A DNA stretch of 64,000 nt, from NCBI RefSeq assembly GCF_020382885.2, contig NC_058507.1, forward strand, positions 3,609,715 through 3,673,714, given 5' to 3'. The DNA is from Scatophagus argus (lineage: Eukaryota; Chordata; Actinopteri; Scatophagidae). The translations under genes were made by a program, and so were the position numbers. How positions within the stretch are numbered: position 1 is the stretch's first letter; each line of letters opens with the position of its first letter. Below, one piece after another: positions 36,250 through 61,715 of this stretch. The notes beneath the pieces were generated by a model. The model ran no database searches. It was not told the origin of the DNA and was given only the letters and a program-made list of their open reading frames with translations.

Positions 36250-36344
36250 GATCTTCTCTTCTAAAATAAAACCAAAAAAACCTAACCATCTCCTCCATGA
36301 CAAAATGTCTTCACAACAAGATTTTACTGAAAGGTCAGCTGAGA

Positions 36345-37946
<1,602 letters not shown>

Positions 37947-38917
37947 GGTAGGATAGTTGTTTGGACAGAGTTTGGAAGCGGAAGCTCGACCGCTTCCCTG
38001 ACGTTGCTTTACGGAGTTAATGCTGCGTTTCCTGTCATGGGAAAAGTAAAAATAGTGGTCGGGCGACCCATACTGGTTGAATGTACGCGGAGCAGAAATT
38101 ACTGGCATTCAGTGACACGTTCAAATATGTGGAGACTTAATAAAACTTAAACTTAGACTTAAATAGTGTCATGCATGAAAGTTAACTTTTAGTTGAAAAA
38201 CAGTTATCAAGACTTTGTCATAGAATTGACAGTTTATACGGCTAAACAAGAATAAATTTGTTTCTTTACTGTTAAATGAGTTGTCACATTGTGGTAAATA
38301 TGGATATACGTGGTAAATAATGCTTATTGGCTTTTTTGCTAACAGTTTGAGTGGTGATACTGCTCATGGTTAACTGTTAGCTAGGTTAGCTCAAAATATT
38401 TATGCTAATTTGATAGCTGGACTACAAATGGCAGGACATTAAGAGAGTCGATGGTAAAAGTGTAATAAAATGCCTCAGATTTAATGTGTGGACTTTATGT
38501 TAATATAATATGTAGCTAATATGCAGGTTATAGATAAACTTCACTTAGCTCAACTCCCTTTTAGCTCTGTTAGGACCTGAGTAGGACCTTAAGGCAGCGT
38601 TATGTGGCGAAGGAGGGAGGAAACGAGGGAATCAAGGACACAAAGTTCACTATTGGAACGTGGCCTGTAGGTGCCTTATTATCATGGGATGGGCTTTCCT
38701 ATCGTACTCTCCCACCCCCCCGGGTGTGTGGTGTGTCTCTTCAGAGCGGAAAACTAGAACTGGAGCCCTGGATCCCGGGCGGCGAGGGGGGGGTTATATT
38801 ACATTAAAAATGAACCTGATATTTTCTAAGACAACTTTTCAGACTTCGCACAGTTAATCGACCGGTTCCCACTGAAGAGCAGAAGTTGATTTTGTCACTC
38901 GGAGAAGTACAAGAGGA
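37947..38917. promoter_or_regulatory. shared head-to-head promoter region of nenf and pacc1
   Basis: The 971 bp between the two start codons must contain the 5' UTRs and promoters of both genes. On the nenf side, ETS-type GCGGAAGC lies within 37970-37985 on the plus strand. On the pacc1 side, C-rich and G-rich runs occur at about 38705-38800. There is no TATA box at the expected places and the middle (38160-38570) is AT-rich. The divergent arrangement is certain; a truly shared promoter is inferred. Confidence 0.5.
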
Positions 38918-41900
38918 ATGCTCGGGAAAGAAAACTCCCGGTCATACCAAGAGGTAGGACAACATGACAACGTCCTCTTCACCTCGGTGTGTACAGTCAG
39001 CGCGGTCGGTATGTTGTCTGTGGTTGTTTGTGTCAGGAGTCCTAAGGCAGCAGTTCGGTAAGTGAAACTTCCTCCCGTCACGGAGGGTCCTCAAACTGAC
39101 ATCATGTGACTGTACAGCTGAGGGCTGCTGTTAACGGGCGGCTTCCTGCGACATGAATTCAGCTGACTTCGCGCTTTCCTCGAGTCTGCCTGCTGGTTAA
39201 AGGGAAGCTTCACCTTGTTCTCTTAAGGCCAAAACTGATGTCTGCTGCAAAATAATCTTTAAAGTGACACGACAAAGTTGATCATTGAAAATTGATCATT
39301 AATATCAGATGATAGTCCGTACAAATGAGTGTTATAACAGTCCATAATGTATTCCTAATATCGCTTGTTTTAATTGGTGTAATCACAAGTGATTTATCTT
39401 TTATTTACCTTATTAGATACTGACTGTTTAAAATGATTGCATTCTTCAGAAAACATCTCTTGAAGGTGGAGTTTGAATGTGTGAGCTCTTAATAAAGTTT
39501 TGTCTCGTAAATTATTCCCGGGGTGTGCAGTACAATATCAGTACAAATTCAGAAAAGACACTTCCATGTTAATGCTCTGATAGCTTTATTTAACGTGCTT
39601 GATACTTTTGTTAATGTAATTTTGCAATATTTAAACTTAAAAACAGCCAAATATATTTTGATTGTTCGACCAGTGACTTTGTTTTGGTTCTGAATGTGTG
39701 TGAAGACAGAGTAGTACTTTTACGTACTTCACAAGAGATTGTGTACTTTTCCTCCAGTTTATTACATAAATACTCTTAGCTGGAAGGTACTTTCCAGAGT
39801 AAATTTGAGTAGTAAAATATGAGGGCTGTCATAGTTTTAACCAGATGAATAAACAGCAGGTTGACAGGTTGTTTCAAGCACTTCCCTTATTAACACACAT
39901 TTTACTGTTAGTTTTATGCAGAAAGTACATAACTATATATGTTGTAAACACAGTGATTCCACTGTGATAGTACCACTTTTTAAAGGTTCAGTTCACTCAA
40001 AAATGGAAGGTTGGATTTAGTTTCTTATTCCACAAAATATTTTGGGACCTTCACAGCAAAACTTGTTTTAAACCTCAAAAAACGACCCAAAAAGAAAACA
40101 TAAAATGCCTCCAGCTCATCCGGCCTAATCCAAGTCTCCTGAAGCCACTGGAGATCCCAAACTGATTTGAAAAATCTTTTCGGATTGTTTTTTATTGTTT
40201 TAAAGCAGCTTTAGTTGTTTAGCAGAACGCCACGGTGCTGTTTTGCAGTGAGGCTCCAGAAATGGTTTGTGGGAGAAGAAACTTCCCTCGACTTCCCATC
40301 AGTATGGGGCTGAATGACTGAATTATCTACTTTCTGTGCGTTTTCAATGACTCCTCACCCATATTTAACTCTCTTTTCTCACCCTCACAGTTCAACGATG
40401 ATGACGATGATGAGAAAGGTGACGCGCAGTCTCCGGGCTTTTTTGTCGGTGCCGCTGAACATCTGGAGCGCGAAGAGCCGACCGGCAGCATCTCACAAGG
40501 TGATAACCAGCGAGGCGCCACTTTCATCGAAAAGCGTCCCTCAGCCTCATGAGTTCACACGTTTTTAATTGTCCATCCTGGCTTTACTAGTCCAGGTTTT
40601 AGAGGCCCAGATGCTGTCACAGGAGCTGAATGTAATCTGTGCATAGTTATTACATTTCCCTTCTTCTTTCACATCAGAGGATGACATCAAGGGAAGCGGC
40701 CCGTCGATGCGAGTCAGTAAAACCTGCCTGAAGAACGTCTTCACCGTGGTGCTCATCTTCATCTACCTGCTGCTGACTGCGGTGGCAGGTTTCCTGGCCT
40801 ACCAGACTATCACAGACTTTTTGGAGAAACTCCACAACCCTGTCATGTCTGTCACTTACAAAGAGGTCGACTCATTCCCTCCCCCAGGTTTGTATAAATA
40901 ATACAGTACCTGGATTAGTGGGTAACTTTTACTGAAGGGAGTTTAGAAAATGTCTGTAATATTAAAATGAAAACCCACTGAAGTATCAAAAGTAAGAAGT
41001 ACTTGTTGTGCAGACTTCCAGATTGTGTAATAAATTACTGGATTGTTTCTGTTGCATTAATTAATTGTAAGCAGCAGGTCAAAGCGGAGCCAATTTGAAC
41101 TACTTTATATGAACAAGACATGAATCTACGGTCGCCAGACCAGAACTGCTGTATGTAAGTCTCAGCACATGAAGTTTCATCGTTAATTGCATTTTATTTT
41201 TTGCTGTCCTCCTTTTGCAGGGATCGCTCTGTACCCTGGCAATGCTAAGCTGCTGAGCTGCAGGCATTACTACCATGACTACATCCCACCTCTGGTGGAC
41301 CCAGGCAAGCCTCAAGAAGGAGACTGTGAGATTAATGAAGTGACTTACTTTGGGCCATTTGCCAATGAAACAGAGGTCAGCCATTGAAACATTCAGCTGG
41401 TGATTTTTTAGGTCTCAGAAATAAGATAAGATAATTCTTCATTAGTCCCATAACCGGGAAATTACAGTGTTACAGCAGCAAGTAAATACAAAAAAAAATC
41501 ATTTTTTTGAATATAACAGGAATCCTAACATGTTTGTTTTTATATCAGGGTTGGCTGCTAGTTTGCCTTCCTGTGAAAGTGACCCACTTCCTGTTTTACA
41601 GATTTTTTGTTTTTATTCTAACTGTCTCGTAACAGAAAAGGGCTCTGGTGGTCCGTGGCCCGTCGGATGTCCGAAACAAAGAGTTGATCTTCATGCAGTT
41701 CAGTCAGAACGAAACAGAAGAGGACTTCAGTGCCATCACTTACATGCTTTTCGCCAAGTTTAGTGATTTGACTGACAGGTAACAGCAAACAGCAGGTATT
41801 GATCCCATGATGTCTGACTGGTGTGATAGCTGAAGTGGGTCACAGAGGATTTGTGGATACTGACAGCTTGATAGTTTCCACAGGAAAGTAGTGTTGTAAT

Positions 41901-42698
41901 TCAAATGTCAATTAAGTAAACTGTGATTGTCAGCCGTTATCTTTGTGCTACTTTATTCCCTATGAAACAAAGAGCACTTTGAAAAAAAGCCCAGTCTGAT
42001 AGCAGCTTGTGTATTTGCTTTTTCGACTTCAGTGTTTACTTGTGTTGTCTGGCTCTCTAGTCCAAATAAGTCAACGTTTATGAGGGACTGTGAGAGGAAT
42101 TACTCCATGTGGACTTTCTCTGGAGGGTTCAGAACGTGGGTCAAGATGTCTTTCGTGAGGACGTCCGGGAAAAGAAATGAAACTGTCGAGTTTCGCCAAG
42201 AGGTATTTATGTCCAAGCAGAGGTGGCTGATCGTGGTTGATTTTGAAAGGGTCCACCTTCATGTCCAACCTGTGTACGCGTACTCTACACACGTGATAGA
42301 AATTGATTGTAAAAGCGTTAATTTAATCATCTGTGTGGGATCTTCTAGTCCGCTGTGGTGAAATTCAACGACAAAAGACCTGAATCAGAGAGAACCAATC
42401 AGCTCTTTTTTGCTGTCTTTGAATGGCGGGATCCTTTCATGCAGGAAATCAAACTGGTGAGTTCCTTCCCCCACACGTTTGATTTGGTTCCTTGTGAGCC
42501 TGTAACTCAGCTTGTCGTTCTTCCAAACAGATAGTGACTGCAAATCCCTGGAGCTCTCTAGCCATCCTCTGCGGGGTCTTCATGGCTCTCTTCAAGGCTG
42601 CTAACTTTGCCAAGCTCACCATTCAGTGGACAATCAGAATGCGTAAGAGGCATCTGCGGAATAAAGCACGGGAACTGAACCAAGTAACCGATAACTGA
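38918..42698 (+). CDS. pacc1: proton-activated chloride channel (TMEM206)
   Basis: Trimeric anion channel opened by low pH, active at the cell surface and in endosomes and macropinosomes. Eight exons: 38918-38953, 40391-40499, 40678-40887, 41221-41375, 41636-41778, 42061-42202, 42349-42456, 42531-42698; 1071 nt, 356 aa (human 350). The start MLGKENSRSYQE matches the family N-terminus. An acidic run FNDDDDDEK follows in exon 2. TM1 is at about 66-90 (CLKNVFTVVLIFIYLLLTAV). The extracellular part has LLSCRHYY, GPSDVRNKELIFMQF, EDFSAITYMLF, SGGFRTWVKMS and LFFAVFEWRDPF. TM2 is at about 308-330 (ILCGVFMALFKAANFAKL). Lys323 in ALFKAA aligns with the lysine that sets anion selectivity (human Lys319). 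The glycosylation motifs NETE and NETV are visible. Basic C-terminal tail RMRKRHLRNKAR. Confidence 0.95.
38954..40390 (+). other. pacc1 intron 1
   Basis: AT-rich. A piece of the TACTTTACT-family repeat lies at about 39705-39840 (AGTAGTACTTTTACGTACTT, then GAGTAAATTTGAGTAGTAAA). Otherwise nothing is recognised. Confidence 0.5.
41418..41490. repeat. retroelement tail (AAGATAAGATAA...) in pacc1 intron 4
   Basis: AATAAGATAAGATAATTCTT, then CATTAGTCCCATAACCGGG, then AAATTACAGTGTTACAGCA is a short tail sequence that recurs across teleost genomes. Only about 70 bp is present. The parent element class is not assigned. Confidence 0.6.
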
Positions 42699-43739
42699 AC
42701 GAATGACGCAATCTGACAAGATCCAAATTATCTACGAGTTTTATTTCCATTGTATTCCTTTTCTGAGGCCACTACTTACACAGATTTATAGTCGCTGCTC
42801 AGGTCTATCAACACTAAAGAAAGTTTATCCATAACGTAACAGTGAGACGTTCTAACTGTGTATTACTGCTAGATCAGTCATTTCCTATAAATGGTCAGTT
42901 TTGAAAGTATTCAGTGAGTTTTTAGTCGATGCGTTTCAAAAGCAGAGGTATTTCATAAATATTTTCTGAAATATTCCTGGAAATGCAGGTTTGTATGCAT
43001 GCAAAGGGAAATGTTGCTCAACGCTGAAAGTGTTTGCTTTGGCTTGAGAGCTTTTTAAAGGATATTTAAAGCTATGTCTGTTTCCGGTGAAAAAGTGAGA
43101 AGAAAATGTGAACTGGTCAAAATGTTGCTGGATTTTTAACTGGTCCTCGTGTTTTTCTTAAGGGAATGTTGTCATGTACTTTATGTTTGTGTTCTGCTTT
43201 CTTTCAAGAAACTAGCACATTCATGTCACAAAGCGTTATGATTATATTCATAACTCTAAAGGAATTTCCATGAGCTGTTTTTCTTCCATCAGAATGATCT
43301 GCTGTTTGTTTTTGTTGTGTTTAAGCTAAATCTGCCTTGACCAAACTCAACAAAGTTGTTGTTTTTATTTGATTTTAACATAATGTACAAATGTATGAGT
43401 GTGTTCATTTTTAATTTTTTTTTACTTGAATTCATGTCTCACCTGTGGCATTGATCAATACTGCATCCCACATCCCATGTTTTTAGAAATTTGGGAAATT
43501 TGAAAAAAATAATTTTAGGCCTGAATTTGAATTGTGACCATCAACAGACAAAACATTTTTATCAACATTATGAGCCTTTTTTTTTTTCAACCGACATGCA
43601 ACCAGACAAGTACACGCATCATTTGCAATGGTGCAGTAATGTAAAATGTTTCGTTTTCTCTTCAAGGACATGTGAGTAAAACCCTGTTACTTTAGATTTA
43701 GATTAAACATTTTAGTGAACTCGGTGTGTGTTATTTCCA

Positions 43740-44060
43740 GTGTGTTGTTGAACGTGTCCTGGGTTGTAGTTCACTTTGGGGGCGGGGAAGATGTTGCTAG
43801 GTTACGATTAGGTCACCGTGGTTTAGCAGGTTCTTCGAACATTATAGGTAAGCACTCAGGCGTGTTACGTGTCTTCCTTTTCGATTAAATTGCTGCTTTC
43901 TTTTGAGATTTGTTGGGCATTCTGTTTTCGAATTCTCTTGAATATAAACAGACTCCTTTACGACAGTAGGGGGCGTCATTACGCCTCGTACTACATGCCG
44001 GAACTGCATTCGTCGAAGAAGAAGGATGTCGTTAGCTTCAGCGTTGGATGAGAAAATGCA
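43740..44060 (+). promoter_or_regulatory. candidate znf106 upstream promoter with GC box and RFX X-box
   Basis: A GC box GGGGGCGGGG sits at 43778-43787. On the minus strand GTAACC-T-AGCAAC at 43805-43793 is a full match to the RFX X-box consensus GTNRCC(N)RGYAAC. GAACTACAACCCA on the minus strand near 43760-43772 resembles the ACTACAA core bound by ZNF143. The next coding exon is znf106 exon 1 at 46220, so a non-coding leader exon here is plausible but not shown. Which gene it drives is inferred. Confidence 0.4.
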
Positions 44061-45037
44061 ATAACGTTAGTCTCACACACATTTGGATGTTTTAAAGGTA
44101 GCCAGATGTCGTGTAGCAGTATTCACAATGTGTAAAAACATAATGTCTTAACAGTATCCCCTAACGATTTTATAATTTAAGATAGTAAATCACGGATCTA
44201 CATTAATGGTATAATGTTGGTGTCGGTGACTAGCATGTCGTTGCTAGCTTGCTAACCTGCTACTTAGCAAATTATAACTCATCGGTTAATGTTAATGTTG
44301 TGCGTAGAGTCGTAGTTCGTATGTCTGCTGATCTCCATGTTTGCTTTTCGATTAATCTATTTTGAAGACAGGATAGAAGGCGCGATCGTTGTACAACTAG
44401 CTACAATTGGGCTAACAACAAACAACGACTCAACCCCTTACTACCTGAACCAAGTTTTTAGTAATTTGAGATGGTTTGTGATTGTAACAAAGCTGCAAAA
44501 TAAGACTACTTGTACCAGCTGATCAACTTGCTTGCTTAATAACGTCAGATCTATTCGTCATCAAAAGTGGATATAAGTCCTGCAACTTGTCTTGATAAAC
44601 TCCTGCACAAAATGAACAGTTAGCAAGCTAGCTGAACAAGCCACTGTCGTTCAACCGTTTCGTGGTTTTATCCCCTCTTCGTCATTCTGAACCACTGACC
44701 GGCAACTCGCTTAGAACCTTCGGTCACATTTTGTCATCTCTAAAAACCATTTAATGTTAAAGACAGCTGTCCTTGTCGGTTTAGGTTATGCATGAGGCTT
44801 GCAGAGGAAAGCTCTGGTTATAACACTCTTTGAGATTTAATCCTATTGTAAACATCCTCCTATATCCCTGTCCTTTTACAAGCTTTGTTTATTTATACTG
44901 TTTACTGTCCTTACCAATAGCTAATGTCAGTGTTTAGAGATTAGTTTGGTATCTTGCCCTGCCCTGCATGCTGCCCCCTAGAGATCCAGTGACTGAGAGG
45001 GAATGTGATCCTTGGTTCATACTAACATTATTAATAG

Positions 45038-45051
45038 CTGCCCTCTGGTGC
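45038..45051 (-). promoter_or_regulatory. CTCF-like motif
   Basis: CTGCCCTCTGGTGC matches 13 of 14 positions of the reverse complement of the CTCF core as I recall it (CCASYAGRKGGCRS). It lies in the spacer about 1.2 kb before the znf106 coding start. Confidence 0.35.
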
Positions 45052-46219
45052 TTTGAGTGTGAAGAAAAATGATGATGGAGTTACTGTGTGGTATGTCATG
45101 TCATGAACAGAGTACAAGCATAACTTCTGAAGAAGATGGCCTTTCTGGTCATTACCCATCCAGTCATGGTCATTATTAAATTGATTCTATATTAAACATT
45201 GCTGTTTGACTGATTAGTCTCTCAGTGTGGTAGAAGACAGACAGAAACAAGTCACTGCCTTCAGTTCTAGGAATATTGCCACATGTATTGATATTTTCTG
45301 TTATTTCTGGCCGAAGCTTCCACTCGGCCAAGGAAACGCACAATTCCAAAAATCTTTATGCAAAATTATTTATAAGAATCCTGAGTTTTGTGTGTTTTCT
45401 TACCCAAAGTACTCCAACCATGCCAGAATGTCAGTCTTGGCATTTAACTTTCCTGTTCTGAGCCAGTAAGAACCTTGTCAGATGATGGCTGTGGTGGAAG
45501 GCTAGACTGCCAGTGTTTCTACTTTGTGGTCACATTTGTCTTCTTTTCACATTATGTTCTTCAACAGCCACATAGATTTTTGAAGATATTCGGTGTTACC
45601 AAAACTGTGTAGATAAATAAATCAGTTGCTGGAGCTACTTTAAGTATGCAGATATCTTTTTCTCATCGTGCACCTGAACCAAACAAGCTTCAGAACCTGT
45701 AAAAAACTGGTATAGAATAGGGTTGCTACATGTTCAGTTACATCTTGAGAAGGTGCTGTTAATAAATAAAACATCCACAGGTGTGACTTCATCAGCCTTT
45801 GGCTTGTGGCTGGCGTTACTTTCTCTCCCTGTTTGTGAATGTTAAACAAGTCCAGACATAGCCCTGATGCTGTCCCCTGGCCACAGAGTCGCCCGATCAG
45901 CAGGCTGGAATTATTCCAGCATCTAGGTTGAACTCTGTGCTGGCATTTGGGCTGTGGTCCTGAGGCATCTTGTTGAGTAGCTAGCTGTCGTTGTTTGGAG
46001 AAAATTATCCTTAAGCTGCGTTGGTTTGACGAGTCTGTGTTGTAGCTGAGAGCTTATTTCTCAATTGTCAACAAGGTTGAACCACACTCAGCACACCACA
46101 TAGATTATAATTCAGGTTGATTTTACTTTGTCCTTTGGCAAGATATGATTGATGGGTCATCTTATTTTATTCCATTCTCTCCATTGACAGTAATGGGCTG
46201 ATTTCCACTTGTGTTCAAG

Positions 46220-59134
<12,915 letters not shown>

Positions 59135-59324
59135 AGGGGCCGGCGGTGGAAACTTTGCCCCCCCCCCCCTGTTAACCTCCCATATTGGGGGGGATGTTCA
59201 CGGGACCCACTTAACTTGGCGGCGCTCCTGTCGAGCCTGACGAGTGGCGTCTGACGACTCCATCCTTCATGTTCCGTGTTGGAATCCAACCATAATACAG
59301 ACATGAAAGGAGGGCTGGTTGTGC

Positions 59325-59405
59325 TGTTGTTGTTGTTGTTGTTTTTGTACGTTCTGCAAAACACGCCTTCCTCTCTTCCTGTCTGTCTGTCTGTCTGTCT
59401 GTCTG
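59325..59405. repeat. (TTG)n and (TGTC)n microsatellites
   Basis: About six TTG units (59325-59343) are followed, 35 bp on, by nearly seven CTGT units (59379-59405), both in the znf106 3' UTR. Confidence 0.9.
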
Positions 59406-60006
59406 ACCACTGCAGTAACTCTTTTCACTGACCAAAAAACTAAGACAAAGAAACTTTTGTTAACCGAAGAAGCTTCAGTGTTGCCAGTAGCAGAGGGAAG
59501 GAACTTGTCAACGCTTTCCTGTTCAAACTGCAACAGAAACCAATAATCATCTTCCCGATTGGTTGGCTTCAGTATGGCATGGGCTAAGAGATGTTTTTAT
59601 TGTTGTCGAGCAGTTGTGACGTGTTGAGCAACCTCTAGTTATTTTTCTTACTTTTTTTTTTCTTAAGTTGCTATTATTCACTCTTTAACTTTATTACAGT
59701 AATGAGTGATTTAATGTTTTCTAAATTCCTGGTATATCAGTTTAATGGTGTGATTATTTTTTGAAGTGTCATAGAAGTGACACATTTTATTTATTTTTGG
59801 TTTGTTTTTTTTTTCCTTTTTATTTTTCAGAAAAAAACAAGTTTATCAATCTCCTTTTGTTTCATTAGCAGTTTTGTTGTTGTTGTTGTTGCTCAGTGAT
59901 GTTATAAGGCGTTGAGGGACTTTGGTGCAGTGTTGTGTGACTTGGCCTCAGGTTGCCATTTGAGAATTTATTTTGCAGTGATAACAGAACCGAGATGTGT
60001 TGACGA

Positions 60007-60031
60007 TGTGTGTGTGTGTGTGTGTGTGTGT
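60007..60031. repeat. (TG)n microsatellite
   Basis: About twelve TG units in the znf106 3' UTR. Confidence 0.9.
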
Positions 60032-60681
60032 TGCTATATGTGTGTATCTGTGTGGGTTTATTCTTCCTAAAAGTCGTCAGAGGGGTTTAATCCCTGTTTT
60101 CCATGAGTGAGTGTGACGTACTGTTTTTATTACACAATTTCCTCCTCAGAGATGTTGTTGATTTTTTTCCTTTCCTTTTTTTTTTTTTTTTTTCATTATT
60201 TTATATGTGGAGCATCGAGCCGAAGGCGCCGGAGCTTGTATTTGCCACAGTCACGAGTTTTCTAATGAAGTGTGGAGGTGAAGGATGTTTTGAGGAGGTG
60301 TTTGATGGAAGGGCTTGAAGAGAGGAATTAGGATTCATCTCCCATGCCATAACTCATCCCCTAAAAACTTTTTTAAAGGCACGTTCAGCCAATTTTAACT
60401 GGTTTTGCAGCCCAGCCGATGCTCTCGTTTGCATATCCTGGTGTGTTTAAGGCTCTTTCGCTCGTGTCCTCCTCTGAGGATTTGTTGTCAGCGGAGATGA
60501 CGTGACGTTCCCACAGCCGCCATTTTCCAAACTCGCCTCGTCCGCTCGTCATGTATGACAGAGGAAAAGCGTGCAGTTCACCTCCTACCTGGCATTCCTG
60601 AGTTTCTTCAACTTTTTTCAGTTGTTATCAAAGTTGTGAAGAGATATTTTTTAAGAAAGTGCAATCAAAAACGCTGTTAAT

Positions 60682-60687
60682 AATAAA
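60682..60687 (+). terminator. znf106 polyadenylation signal
   Basis: Canonical AATAAA about 1.55 kb after the znf106 stop codon, the last good signal before the facing capn3 3' UTR. Confidence 0.6.
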
Positions 60688-61006
60688 ACGTTGCAACCTC
60701 ACAAACCAGTTTTCTGTACCTCTTGTGCCACTACAAAACTTCACATCAAATCCACTGGCAACACAGTCACACCAATAACTACACATTTATTTATTTGGTT
60801 AAAATGGTTAAAAATGCAGTACACTCATTAGACCAAAGCCTTAGTAGGAAAAAAGAAAAACCACAAAAAAGCTGCAGTCCAACCCATTAAACATATTCTT
60901 TCAAATCCGTATTTGAACCTCGAACGTCGATGTTTGAGTGAAAACCCGTCAGCAACCCATCCATCCACATGAAGAGCTGGGATGAACAGAAGAAGCCTGA
61001 GTTTGT

Positions 61007-61020
61007 CCATCAGGGGGCGC
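61007..61020 (+). promoter_or_regulatory. CTCF-like motif between convergent gene ends
   Basis: CCATCAGGGGGCGC matches 13 of 14 positions of the CTCF core consensus as I recall it. It sits between the znf106 AATAAA and the capn3 AATAAA. Confidence 0.4.
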
Positions 61021-61070
61021 CGCTGTCCATTAAGACTGGAGCAGGGTCACAGGAAGTCCAGCAGGATAGT

Positions 61071-61076
61071 TTTATT
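61071..61076 (-). terminator. capn3 polyadenylation signal
   Basis: TTTATT on the plus strand is AATAAA for capn3, about 640 bp beyond its stop codon. Confidence 0.6.
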
Positions 61077-61715
61077 AACAAAAATAAGTGATTAAAAACA
61101 AGATGGGGGGGCAGAGTGATGTTTGTTCAGGAGGCCTGTAGGAGGTGTTGGTTGTGTTATCAGAAATATAACAAGCGTAGGAGTGATTCACAAGTTTATT
61201 TACTGTCCACCAGAGAGCCCAGTTCACTGGGATGAATACAGGAAGAATGCCCCTGCTGCTCAGTTTGATAACAGTAGAAGAAGAACACGGAGGGTGGAGG
61301 CTGGGTTGGTAGGAGGAGGTGTGTGAGGTATTGTGACAGAAAAAAAAAAAAAGAGGTGGTGTGTGTTTGATGCCTGAGAAAAGTTCCGTACGGGTGTTTA
61401 ACGTAAGGGTGACTGAAAGAAAAAATAAGGGGAGGCTGATGGCTGAAAGGAGAGACTGATATTTCAGTGGTGACAGAAGTACAAGAGCAGAGAAGGAAAT
61501 GCAAAAGGCCTGAGGCCCAGATGGAGGGAAGCAGTAGGAAGGTGAAGTAAAAGTGAGGAGGAGGAGGAGGAGCAGAGTTCTGAGGAGGACTGAGGGAGGC
61601 TGCAGGTGAAGTGGATGAGAGCTAACGACGATCGGGCACACTGAGTGTTGAGGTAAAGGCTGGCAGGTCTGGTCCTCGTGTGGCGTGGAGCTCACCTGGG
61701 CGACGGTGGGCCTCT

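Larger units (their letters stand above)
34752..36344. other. ezr promoter region and nenf 3' side
   Basis: Transcripts of ezr begin somewhere right of 34751, and nenf ends at 36345 on the same strand. The first 350 bp upstream of ezr is less AT-rich and holds a DR1-like site and a TATA-like word, listed separately. The rest is AT-rich, with a (TA)n run at 36234-36249 near the nenf end. Short open frames at 34583-34978 and 35571-35822 look random. Confidence 0.55.
42699..46219. other. pacc1 3' UTR and znf106 upstream region
   Basis: From 42699 the pacc1 3' UTR runs for an unknown length; ATTAAA at about 43699 is a possible end signal. At 43740-44050 base composition and motifs change to something promoter-like, listed separately, and non-coding first exons of znf106 may lie there. 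From 44100 to 46200 no exon is recognisable. CTCF-like words occur at 43963-43976 and 45038-45051. Confidence 0.5.
59135..61715. other. convergent 3' UTRs of znf106 and capn3
   Basis: The znf106 3' UTR probably runs from 59135 to just past the AATAAA at 60682. It carries a C-run at about 59159-59169, a (TTG)n run at 59325-59343, a (TGTC)n run at 59379-59405, a (TG)n run at 60007-60031 and a poly-T run at about 60178-60193. The capn3 3' UTR runs leftwards from 61715 to about 61050. About 360 bp separates the two probable end points. The 249-codon antisense frame at 61075-61824 is low-complexity and covers UTR and intron. Confidence 0.7.
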
